64,000 nucleotides of DNA from Klebsiella quasivariicola (GTDB taxonomy: Bacteria; Pseudomonadota; Gammaproteobacteria; Enterobacterales; Enterobacteriaceae), in NCBI RefSeq assembly GCF_002269255.1, contig NZ_CP022823.1:5084001-5148000 (forward strand). Direction: 5' to 3'. The position numbers were made by a program, and so were the translations under genes. Numbering within the stretch: position 1 is the stretch's first letter; every line of letters starts with the position of its first letter. Below the pieces are notes generated by a model that saw nothing but the letters and a program-made list of their open reading frames with translations, had not been told where the DNA came from and searched no databases. Below, piece by piece: positions 24,841 through 32,250 of this stretch.

Positions 24841-25293
24841 ATGCACTTCGATACCGCTACCCGCCAGCGCTGGATGTCCGTGCTGGCCCACAGTGAACCG
24901 CAAGATCTTCTGGCGCGCATGCAATCGCTGCGGCTGGCCCCGGAGTATGAATTAATTCGCGCCCCGGAAACCGGGCTGGTACAGCTCCAGGCGCGTATGG
25001 GCGGCATCGGCGACCGTTTCTTTGCCGGCGACGCCACGCTTACCCGCGCGGCGGTACGTCTGGCCGACGGCACCCTCGGCTACAGCTGGATTTTAGGCCG
25101 CGACCGCCCGCACGCTGAACGCTGCGCGGCGATCGACGCCCTGCTGCAGTCGCCCCGCCATTTTCACACCTTAATGGAAACCCTGATAACCCCGCTGGAA
25201 GCGCTACGCAGCGCGCGCATTGAAGCCCGACGCGCCGAAGTCAACGCCAGCCGGGTCGACTTCTTTACCCTGGTTCGCGGAGATAACGCATGA
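24841..25293 (+). CDS. phnG: PhnG, C-P lyase core subunit
   Basis: 150 residues, as in E. coli. PhnG is part of the PhnGHIJ core complex. With PhnI it takes part in attaching the phosphonate to the ribose of a nucleotide triphosphate. Recognised by QRWMSVLAHSEPQDLLARMQ and GDATLTRAAVRLADG. It directly follows phnF and overlaps phnH by four bases. Confidence 0.96.
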   Translation: MHFDTATRQRWMSVLAHSEPQDLLARMQSLRLAPEYELIRAPETGLVQLQARMGGIGDRFFAGDATLTRAAVRLADGTLGYSWILGRDRPHAERCAAIDALLQSPRHFHTLMETLITPLEALRSARIEARRAEVNASRVDFFTLVRGDNA

Positions 25294-25874
25294 CCTTACA
25301 ACCCGCTTTTCCCCTGGCTGTGCAGGATGCCCAACACAGTTTTCGTCGCCTGTTGAAAGCGATGAGCGAGCCGGGAGTGATTGTCTCCCTGCAGCAGCTT
25401 CAGCACGGCTGGCAGCCATTGAACGTGGCGTCCACCAGCCTGCTGTTGACCCTTGCCGATCACGAAACGCCGGTCTGGCTCGCCAGCGCCCTGCATAACG
25501 ATCTGGTGGGGCAGAATCTGCGCTTTCACACCGGTGCGCCGCTGGTGGACCAGCCGCAGCAGGCGGTCTTTGCCGTCGCCAATGACGGCATCAGCGCCGA
25601 GCAGCTCAACGTCCTTTCCGCTGGCACCGTCACCGCGCCGGAAACCGGCGTCACGCTGATTGTTCAGCTCGCCAGCCTCAGCGGCGGACGCATGCTGCGC
25701 CTGACCGGGGCAGGCATTGTCGAAGAGCGAATGATCGCCCCGCAGCTGCCGGACTGCATCATCGACGAATTAACCGAACGCCCGCACCCGTTTCCGCTGG
25801 GCATCGACCTGATCCTCACCTGCGGCGAGCGCCTGCTGGCGATCCCGCGCACCACCCACGTGGAGGTGTGCTAA
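25290..25874 (+). CDS. phnH: PhnH, C-P lyase core subunit
   Basis: 194 residues, the E. coli length. A PLP-transferase-like fold lacking PLP residues; it forms part of the PhnGHIJ complex needed for phosphonate attachment. Markers are QDAQHSFRRLLKAMSEPG near the start and HPFPLGIDLILTC near the end. ATGA overlap with phnG and immediate contact with phnI indicate translational coupling. Confidence 0.96.
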   Translation: MTLQPAFPLAVQDAQHSFRRLLKAMSEPGVIVSLQQLQHGWQPLNVASTSLLLTLADHETPVWLASALHNDLVGQNLRFHTGAPLVDQPQQAVFAVANDGISAEQLNVLSAGTVTAPETGVTLIVQLASLSGGRMLRLTGAGIVEERMIAPQLPDCIIDELTERPHPFPLGIDLILTCGERLLAIPRTTHVEVC

Positions 25875-26939
25875 ATGTACGTAGCCGTCAAGGGCGGTGA
25901 GAAGGCGATCCTCGCCGCTCACGCCTTACAGGAACAGAAGCGGCGGGGCGATGGACGGCTTCCCGAACTGAGCGTTGACCAGATAGGCGACCAGCTCAGC
26001 CTGGCGGTGGACCGGGTGATGACCGAGGGCGGTATCGCCGACCGCGAACTGGCGGCGCTGGCGCTCAAGCAGGCCAGCGGCGATAACGTCGAAGCGATCT
26101 TCCTGCTGCGCGCCTACCGTACCACTCTGGCGCGGCTGGCGGTCAGCGAACCGGTAAACACTGCGGAGATGCGCCTCGAACGCCGCATCTCCGCAGTGTA
26201 CAAAGACATTCCCGGCGGCCAGCTGCTGGGCCCCACCTACGACTACACCCATCGCCTGCTCGATTTTACCCTGCTGGCCAACGGCGAAGCGCCGTCTGTG
26301 CAGCAAGCCGATGGCGAAGCGCAGCCCTCGCCGCACGTCTTCCATCTGCTGGCGCAGCAGGGGCTGGCAAAAGCGGAGCAGGACCACGGCACGCCGCCCG
26401 ACGATATCACCCGCACCCCGCCGGTCTACCCCTGCTCGCGCTCCTCGCGTCTGCAGCAGCTGATGCGCGGCGATGAAGGCTACCTGCTGGCGCTGGCCTA
26501 CTCGACCCAGCGCGGCTATGGCCGCAACCATCCGTTTGCCGGCGAGATCCGCAGCGGTTATGTGCAGGTGGAAATCGTCCCGGAAGAGCTGGGCTTTAGC
26601 GTCAATATTGGCGAGCTGCTGCTGACCGAATGCGAGATGGTCAACGGCTTCGTCGCCCCGCAGGCGGAGCCGCCGCACTTCACCCGCGGTTACGGTCTGA
26701 CCTTCGGCATGAGCGAGCGCAAAGCGATGGCGATGGCTCTCATCGACCGCGCCCTGCAGGCGCCGGACTATGGTGAAGAGATTGCCGGCCCGGCCCAGGA
26801 CGAAGAGTTCGTGCTGGCCCACGCCGATAACGTTGAAGCCGCCGGTTTCGTCTCGCATCTGAAGCTACCGCACTATGTCGATTTCCAGGCCGAACTGGCG
26901 CTGCTGAAACGCCTGCAACGGGAGAACGAACGTGGCTAA
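25875..26939 (+). CDS. phnI: PhnI, C-P lyase core nucleosidase
   Basis: 354 residues, identical in length to E. coli. PhnI provides the nucleosidase that displaces the base of ATP or GTP and, with PhnG, PhnH and PhnL, forms the ribose-triphosphate phosphonate. Recognised by MYVAVKGGEKAILAAHALQE at the start and YSTQRGYGRNHPFAGEIRSG in the middle. Its end overlaps phnJ by eight bases. Confidence 0.97.
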   Translation: MYVAVKGGEKAILAAHALQEQKRRGDGRLPELSVDQIGDQLSLAVDRVMTEGGIADRELAALALKQASGDNVEAIFLLRAYRTTLARLAVSEPVNTAEMRLERRISAVYKDIPGGQLLGPTYDYTHRLLDFTLLANGEAPSVQQADGEAQPSPHVFHLLAQQGLAKAEQDHGTPPDDITRTPPVYPCSRSSRLQQLMRGDEGYLLALAYSTQRGYGRNHPFAGEIRSGYVQVEIVPEELGFSVNIGELLLTECEMVNGFVAPQAEPPHFTRGYGLTFGMSERKAMAMALIDRALQAPDYGEEIAGPAQDEEFVLAHADNVEAAGFVSHLKLPHYVDFQAELALLKRLQRENERG

Positions 26940-27780
26940 CCCACTGACTGGCTATAACTTTGCTTATCTCGACGAGCAAACCAAGCGCATGATCCGCCGG
27001 GCGATCCTCAAAGCGGTGGCGATTCCCGGCTATCAGGTGCCGTTTGGCGGCCGCGAAATGCCGATGCCCTACGGCTGGGGCACCGGCGGCATCCAGTTGA
27101 CCGCCAGCGTCATCGGCGAGAACGACGTGCTAAAGGTGATTGACCAGGGCGCGGATGACACCACCAACGCGGTGTCGATTCGTCAGTTCTTTAAGCGCGT
27201 CACCGGCGTCGCCACCACCGAACGCACCGAAGACGCCACCCTGATCCAGACCCGCCACCGCATCCCGGAGACGCCGCTGGCGGAGGATCAGATCCTGATC
27301 TATCAGGTGCCGATCCCGGAGCCGCTGCGCTTTATCGAGCCGCGCGAAACGGAAACCCGCACCATGCACGCCCTGGAAGAGTACGGCATCATGCAGGTGA
27401 AACTGTATGAAGATATCGCCCGCTTCGGCCATATCGCCACCACCTACGCCTACCCGGTGAAGGTCAATGGCCGCTACGTGATGGACCCTTCGCCGATCCC
27501 GAAATTCGATAACCCGAAAATGCACATGATGCCGGCGCTGCAGCTGTTCGGCGCCGGGCGCGAAAAGCGGATCTACGCGGTGCCGCCCTATACCCCGGTG
27601 GAGAGTCTCGATTTCGACGACCATCCCTTTACCGTGCAGGAGTGGGATGAGCCCTGCGCCATCTGCGGCTCGCGCCACAGCTACCTCGACGAAGTGGTGC
27701 TCGATGACAGCGGCCAGCGGATGTTTGTCTGCTCCGATACCGACTATTGCCGCCAGCAGAGCGAGGGGCAGAAAAAATGA
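26932..27780 (+). CDS. phnJ: PhnJ, radical-SAM C-P lyase
   Basis: The enzyme that cleaves the carbon-phosphorus bond, 282 residues. The [4Fe-4S] ligands sit at the C-terminus in the family-specific arrangement: CAIC (about 242-245), then CSDTDYC (about 267-273). The Gly-rich N-terminal half contains GYQVPFGGREMPMPYGWGTG, which includes the region of the glycyl-radical site. ATGA overlap with phnK. Confidence 0.97.
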   Translation: MANPLTGYNFAYLDEQTKRMIRRAILKAVAIPGYQVPFGGREMPMPYGWGTGGIQLTASVIGENDVLKVIDQGADDTTNAVSIRQFFKRVTGVATTERTEDATLIQTRHRIPETPLAEDQILIYQVPIPEPLRFIEPRETETRTMHALEEYGIMQVKLYEDIARFGHIATTYAYPVKVNGRYVMDPSPIPKFDNPKMHMMPALQLFGAGREKRIYAVPPYTPVESLDFDDHPFTVQEWDEPCAICGSRHSYLDEVVLDDSGQRMFVCSDTDYCRQQSEGQKK

Positions 27781-28535
27781 ACCAGCCATTACTTGCGGTG
27801 AATAACCTCACCCATCTCTACGCCCCGGACAAAGGTTTTCGCAATGTCTCCTTCGAACTGTGGCCGGGGGAAGTGCTCGGCATCGTCGGTGAGTCCGGCT
27901 CCGGTAAAACCACCCTGCTGAAGGCGATCTCCGCCCGCCTGACGCCGCAGCAGGGCGAGGTGCTGTACCAGCAGCGCTCGCTGTACGCCATGAGCGAAGC
28001 CGAACGCCGCCGCCTGCTGCGCACCGAATGGGGCGTGGTGCATCAGCACCCGATGGACGGCCTGCGTCGCCAGGTCTCCGCCGGGGGCAACATCGGCGAA
28101 CGGCTGATGGCTACCGGCGCCCGCCACTACGGCAACATTCGCGCCACCGCCGAAAAGTGGCTGCAGGAGGTGGAGATCCCGCCCTCGCGCATCGACGACC
28201 TGCCGACCACCTTTTCCGGCGGCATGCAGCAGCGTCTGCAGATCGCCCGCAATCTGGTCACCCAGCCGAAGCTGGTGTTTATGGATGAACCCACCGGCGG
28301 GCTGGATGTGTCCGTGCAGGCGCGGCTGCTAGACCTGCTGCGCGGCCTGGCGGTGGAGCTGAATCTGGCGGTAGTGATTGTTACCCACGATCTCGGCGTC
28401 GCCCGCCTGCTGGCGAACCGTCTGCTGGTGATGAAGCAGGGCCAGGTGGTGGAGAGTGGCTTAACCGACCGGGTGCTCGACGATCCGCATCATCCTTACA
28501 CCCAGCTGCTGGTGTCGTCGGTGTTGCAGAACTAA
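27777..28535 (+). CDS. phnK: PhnK, C-P lyase ABC-type ATPase
   Basis: 252 residues from the ATG at 27777, which overlaps the phnJ stop. ABC ATPase motifs: Walker A GESGSGKTT, signature SGGMQQRLQIARNL, Walker B LVFMDEPTGGLD and switch histidine VIVTHDL. PhnK docks on the PhnJ side of the core complex and is not a transporter component. A 118-base gap with a REP element separates it from phnL, unlike the tight spacing of the earlier genes. Confidence 0.96.
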   Translation: MNQPLLAVNNLTHLYAPDKGFRNVSFELWPGEVLGIVGESGSGKTTLLKAISARLTPQQGEVLYQQRSLYAMSEAERRRLLRTEWGVVHQHPMDGLRRQVSAGGNIGERLMATGARHYGNIRATAEKWLQEVEIPPSRIDDLPTTFSGGMQQRLQIARNLVTQPKLVFMDEPTGGLDVSVQARLLDLLRGLAVELNLAVVIVTHDLGVARLLANRLLVMKQGQVVESGLTDRVLDDPHHPYTQLLVSSVLQN

Positions 28536-28539
28536 CCCT

Positions 28540-28640
28540 CGGTGCCATTCCCGGCGGCGCTGCGCTTGGCCGGGCTACAAATTCTACAGGTGCGTTATTC
28601 GTAGGCCGGGTCAGCGAAGCGCCACCCGGCAACCCAACCC
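28540..28640. repeat. REP pair inside the phn operon
   Basis: CCCGGCGGCGCTGCGCTTGG and an inverse unit (GTAGGCCGGGTCAGCGAAGC) lie between phnK and phnL. Such elements between operon genes can stall exonucleases and set different mRNA levels for the upstream and downstream parts. Confidence 0.8.
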
Positions 28641-28653
28641 CGCGAGAGCTAAC

Positions 28654-29334
28654 ATGATACGCGTTGAAAACATCCATAAAACCTTTGTTCTGCACCAGCA
28701 GCACGGCGTGCGTCTGCCGGTGCTGGCCGACGCCTCGCTGACCGTTAACGCCGGGGAGTGCGTGGTCCTCCACGGCCATTCCGGCAGCGGAAAATCGACG
28801 CTGCTGCGTTCGCTGTACGCCAATTATCTGCCGGACAGCGGCCATATCCATATCCGCCACGGCGACGAATGGGTCGATCTGGTCACCGCCACGCCGCGCA
28901 AGGTGCTGGAAGTGCGTAAAACCACCATCGGCTGGGTCAGCCAGTTTCTGCGGGTGATCCCGCGCATTTCGGCGCTGGAGGTGGTGATGCAGCCGCTGCT
29001 CGACCTCGGGATGCCGCGTGAAGCGAGCGCCGCAAAAGCCGCCCAGCTCCTGACCCGCCTCAACGTTCCGGAACGCCTGTGGCACCTTGCGCCGTCGACC
29101 TTTTCCGGCGGCGAACAGCAGCGGGTCAACATCGCCCGCGGTTTTGCGGTCGACTATCCGATCCTGCTCCTTGATGAACCCACCGCCTCGCTGGATGCCA
29201 AAAACAGTGCTGCCGTGGTCAACCTGATCCACGATGCCAAAGCGCGCGGCGCGGCCATCGTGGGGATTTTCCATGACGAAGGGGTGCGCCGTCAGGTCGC
29301 CGACCGACTGCACTCCATGGGAATGACAGCATGA
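28654..29334 (+). CDS. phnL: PhnL, C-P lyase ABC-type ATPase
   Basis: 226 residues, the E. coli length. Walker A GHSGSGKST, signature SGGEQQRVNIARG, Walker B PILLLDEPTASLD, and HDEG in place of the usual switch HDL. With PhnG, PhnH and PhnI it is required for the first nucleotide-phosphonate step, and PhnL can stack on PhnK in the core complex. ATGA overlap with phnM. Confidence 0.96.
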   Translation: MIRVENIHKTFVLHQQHGVRLPVLADASLTVNAGECVVLHGHSGSGKSTLLRSLYANYLPDSGHIHIRHGDEWVDLVTATPRKVLEVRKTTIGWVSQFLRVIPRISALEVVMQPLLDLGMPREASAAKAAQLLTRLNVPERLWHLAPSTFSGGEQQRVNIARGFAVDYPILLLDEPTASLDAKNSAAVVNLIHDAKARGAAIVGIFHDEGVRRQVADRLHSMGMTA

Positions 29335-30467
29335 TTATCAATAACGTAAAACTGGTTCTCGACGACGACGTGGTCCACGGTTCACTGGAAGTCCAGCACG
29401 GTCGCATTCTCGCCTTCGCGGAAAGCCAGAGCCGGCTGCCGCAGGCGCTGGATGGGGAAGGCGGCTGGCTGCTGCCAGGCCTTATCGAACTGCATACCGA
29501 TAACCTCGACAAGTTCTTTACCCCGCGACCGAAGGTGGACTGGCCGGCCCACTCGGCGATGAGCAGCCATGACGCCATGATGGTCGCCAGCGGTATCACC
29601 ACCGTGCTCGACGCCGTGGCGATTGGCGACGTGCGCGATGGCGGCGATCGTCTTGAGAATCTGGAGAAGATGGTCAATGCGGTGGAAGAGACGCAAAAGC
29701 GCGGCCTTAACCGCGCCGAGCACCGCCTGCACCTGCGCTGCGAACTGCCGCATCACACCACGCTGCCGCTGTTCGAAAAGCTCATCGAGCGTGAGTCGGT
29801 GAGCATGGTCTCTCTGATGGACCACTCGCCGGGCCAGCGTCAGTACGCCGATCGCAGTAAGTATCGCGACTACTATCAGGGAAAATACCATCTGACGAAT
29901 GACGAGATGGACCGTTTTGAAGCCGAGCAGATGGCCCTGGCCGCCACCTGGTCACAGCCCAATCGCCAGACCATCGCCGCCATGTGCCGCGCCCGCCGTA
30001 TCGCCCTCGCCAGCCACGACGACGCCACCGAGGCCCATGTGGCCGAATCCCACCAGCTGGGGAGCGTCATCGCCGAGTTTCCCACCACGCTGGCCGCGGC
30101 GCAGGCTTCACGTCAGCATGGGATGCACGTCCTGATGGGTGCGCCCAATATCGTGCGCGGCGGTTCCCACTCCGGCAACGTCGCCGCCCACCAGCTGGCG
30201 AGCCACGGTTTGCTGGACATCCTCTCCTCTGACTATTACCCCGCCAGCCTGCTGGATGCGGCGTTCCGCATCGCCGACGCCGAGGATAACGCCTTCACCC
30301 TGGCGCAGGCGATCCGCCTGGTCAGTCAGCATCCGGCGCAGGCGCTGGGCCTTGACGATCGCGGCGTCATCGCCGAGGGGAAACGCGCCGACCTGGTGCT
30401 GGCGCACCGTCGCGGCGAGCATATCCACATCGACCATGTCTGGCGCCAGGGAAAGAGGGTCTTTTAA
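29331..30467 (+). CDS. phnM: PhnM, ribose-triphosphonate diphosphatase
   Basis: 378 residues, the E. coli length. An amidohydrolase-fold enzyme that releases pyrophosphate from the alkylphosphonate ribose triphosphate. Metal-site regions visible are GLIELHTDNLDKFFTPRP, LRCELPHHTT, ASHDDAT and ILSSDYYPASLL. It overlaps phnL by four bases and shares one base with phnN. Confidence 0.96.
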   Translation: MIINNVKLVLDDDVVHGSLEVQHGRILAFAESQSRLPQALDGEGGWLLPGLIELHTDNLDKFFTPRPKVDWPAHSAMSSHDAMMVASGITTVLDAVAIGDVRDGGDRLENLEKMVNAVEETQKRGLNRAEHRLHLRCELPHHTTLPLFEKLIERESVSMVSLMDHSPGQRQYADRSKYRDYYQGKYHLTNDEMDRFEAEQMALAATWSQPNRQTIAAMCRARRIALASHDDATEAHVAESHQLGSVIAEFPTTLAAAQASRQHGMHVLMGAPNIVRGGSHSGNVAAHQLASHGLLDILSSDYYPASLLDAAFRIADAEDNAFTLAQAIRLVSQHPAQALGLDDRGVIAEGKRADLVLAHRRGEHIHIDHVWRQGKRVF

Positions 30468-31030
30468 TGCCAGGAAAACTGATTTGGCTGGTGGGCCCTT
30501 CCGGCTCCGGTAAAGACAGCCTGCTGGCGGCGCTGCGCCAGCGCGAGCACCCGCAACTGCTGGTGGCGCATCGTTACATTACCCGCCCGTTTAACGCGGG
30601 CAGCGAGAATCATATCGCCCTCAGCGAACATGAATTCTTTACCCGCGCCGAGCAGCATCTTTTTGCTCTCAGCTGGCACGCCAACAATACTTACTATGGC
30701 ATTGGCGTGGAGATCGACCTGTGGCTACACGCTGGCTTTGACGTGGTGGTCAACGGCTCCCGCGCCCACCTGGCGCTGGCCCGGGAACGCTACGGCGAGG
30801 TGCTGGTGCCGATCTGTCTCGCCGTCTCGCCGCCGGTGCTCCGCCAGCGGCTGGAGCAGCGCGGCCGGGAAAACGCACTGGAAATCGCCCAGCGTCTGGA
30901 TCGCGCCGCGCGCTATAAGCCGGACAATTGCCTGACGTTGAATAATGACGGGAGTCTTCGACAATCGGTTGACGATTTCTTCCGCCTGCTGCGCAGCCAC
31001 GTGGCACGCGTAGAGGATCAGCCGGTATGA
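30467..31030 (+). CDS. phnN: PhnN, ribose 1,5-bisphosphokinase
   Basis: 187 residues. A guanylate-kinase-like P-loop enzyme (Walker A VGPSGSGKDS) that phosphorylates ribose 1,5-bisphosphate to PRPP, returning the C-P lyase product to nucleotide metabolism. The lid-like region HRYITRPFNAGSENHIALSE is typical. Start overlaps the phnM stop (TAATG). Confidence 0.95.
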   Translation: MPGKLIWLVGPSGSGKDSLLAALRQREHPQLLVAHRYITRPFNAGSENHIALSEHEFFTRAEQHLFALSWHANNTYYGIGVEIDLWLHAGFDVVVNGSRAHLALARERYGEVLVPICLAVSPPVLRQRLEQRGRENALEIAQRLDRAARYKPDNCLTLNNDGSLRQSVDDFFRLLRSHVARVEDQPV

Positions 31031-31045
31031 GTGAAAGGTGACACG

Positions 31046-31804
31046 ATGAGCCTGACAATCCGTTTAACCGGCACCGGCGGCGCCCAGCTGGTGCCCGTCT
31101 TCGGCTGCGACTGCGCGGCCTGCCGCCGCGCCCGCCGCGAGGAGAGCCACCGCCGCCGCCCCTGTAGCGGCGTGGTCACGTTCAACAGCGCCGTGACACT
31201 GCTTGATGCCGGACGACCGGATCTGATGGAACATCATCCTGCCGGTAGTTTTCAGCAGGTGCTGCTGACCCACTACCATCTGGATCATGTGCAGGGGCTG
31301 TTTCCGCTGCGCTGGGGAGTCGGCGCGTCGATCCCGGTCTATGGCCCGCCGGACGACGCCGGCTGCGACGATCTGCTCAAGCACCCCGGCCTGCTCGATT
31401 TTAGCCATACCGTCACGCCGTTTGTGGTGTTTGACCTGCAGGGGTTGCGGGTAACGCCCCTGCCGCTCAACCACTCGAAGCTCACCTTCGGTTATCTGCT
31501 GGAGTCGGCCCACAGCCGGGTGGCCTGGCTCTCGGATACCGCCGGGCTGCCGGACAAGACGCTGAAGTTTTTACTTAACAACCGCCCGCAGGCGATGATC
31601 ATCGATTGCAGTCATGAGCCGCGCGCGCAGACCCCGCGTAACCACAACGACCTAAACACCGTCCGCCACCTTAACCAGGTGATTGGCTGTCCTCGGGTGA
31701 TCCTCACCCATATCAGCCACCAGTTAGATGTCTGGATGATGGATAACCCGCTGCCGACAGGTTTCGAAGCGGGCTATGACGGGATGGAAATCGTGCTGGA
31801 TTAA
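31046..31804 (+). CDS. phnP: PhnP, cyclic ribose phosphodiesterase
   Basis: 252 residues from the ATG at 31046 (AAGGTG upstream), the E. coli length. A metallo-beta-lactamase-fold enzyme that opens 5-phosphoribosyl 1,2-cyclic phosphate, the product of PhnJ. The metal motif is THYHLDH; an N-terminal zinc site is formed by FGCDCAACRRARR. Here it directly follows phnN; E. coli has phnO between them. Last gene of the operon, convergent with yjdP. Confidence 0.96.
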   Translation: MSLTIRLTGTGGAQLVPVFGCDCAACRRARREESHRRRPCSGVVTFNSAVTLLDAGRPDLMEHHPAGSFQQVLLTHYHLDHVQGLFPLRWGVGASIPVYGPPDDAGCDDLLKHPGLLDFSHTVTPFVVFDLQGLRVTPLPLNHSKLTFGYLLESAHSRVAWLSDTAGLPDKTLKFLLNNRPQAMIIDCSHEPRAQTPRNHNDLNTVRHLNQVIGCPRVILTHISHQLDVWMMDNPLPTGFEAGYDGMEIVLD

Positions 31805-31826
31805 GTGCTGGTCCGTTGCGGGGCGA

Positions 31827-32180
31827 TCAGTAGCTATCATCCAGACGACGCTGGTCGCTTTCTAACTGACGACGATCCTGATCGAGCTGACGCTGGCGTT
31901 CATCCAGCTGGCGGCGGCGGTCGTCAAGCTGGCGCTGGCGATCGTTATATTGCTGCTGATTATCCCTACGCTGCTGGCGGCTGCCCTGATAGCTGCCATC
32001 ATCATACCGGCCATCGTCATCGTATCTGTCGTCGTCATCGGAGCGACTGCTGCCCGGGTTATAGGCGTCGTTAATGGCTTGCTGAATATTGCCGATCGCG
32101 TCATCGATAATATCGGCGCGAGCGGCCAGGCTGGTCAGCGACAGGGTGCAAAAGAACAGTGCGGTTGCGTAACGTTTCAT
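31827..32180 (-). CDS. yjdP: YjdP, exported DDRRRQL-repeat protein
   Basis: A 117-residue protein from the ATG at 32180 with a cleavable signal peptide (ending LAARA-D). The mature part begins DIIDDAIGNIQQAINDAYNP as in E. coli YjdP. It continues with an acidic Asp-rich stretch and ends in highly charged heptad-like repeats (RQLDDRRRQL, RQLDERQRQL, RQLDQDRRQL), which predict a long helix. Periplasmic; function unknown. It lies convergent to phnP, as expected from E. coli gene order. Confidence 0.9.
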   Translation of the reverse strand: MKRYATALFFCTLSLTSLAARADIIDDAIGNIQQAINDAYNPGSSRSDDDDRYDDDGRYDDGSYQGSRQQRRDNQQQYNDRQRQLDDRRRQLDERQRQLDQDRRQLESDQRRLDDSY

Positions 32181-32250
32181 CGGGGCCAATCTCGTCAGAG
32201 TCCTGCCGCTACCTTAATCAAGCGTACACCCCCCGAGTAGCGGAGGAATC

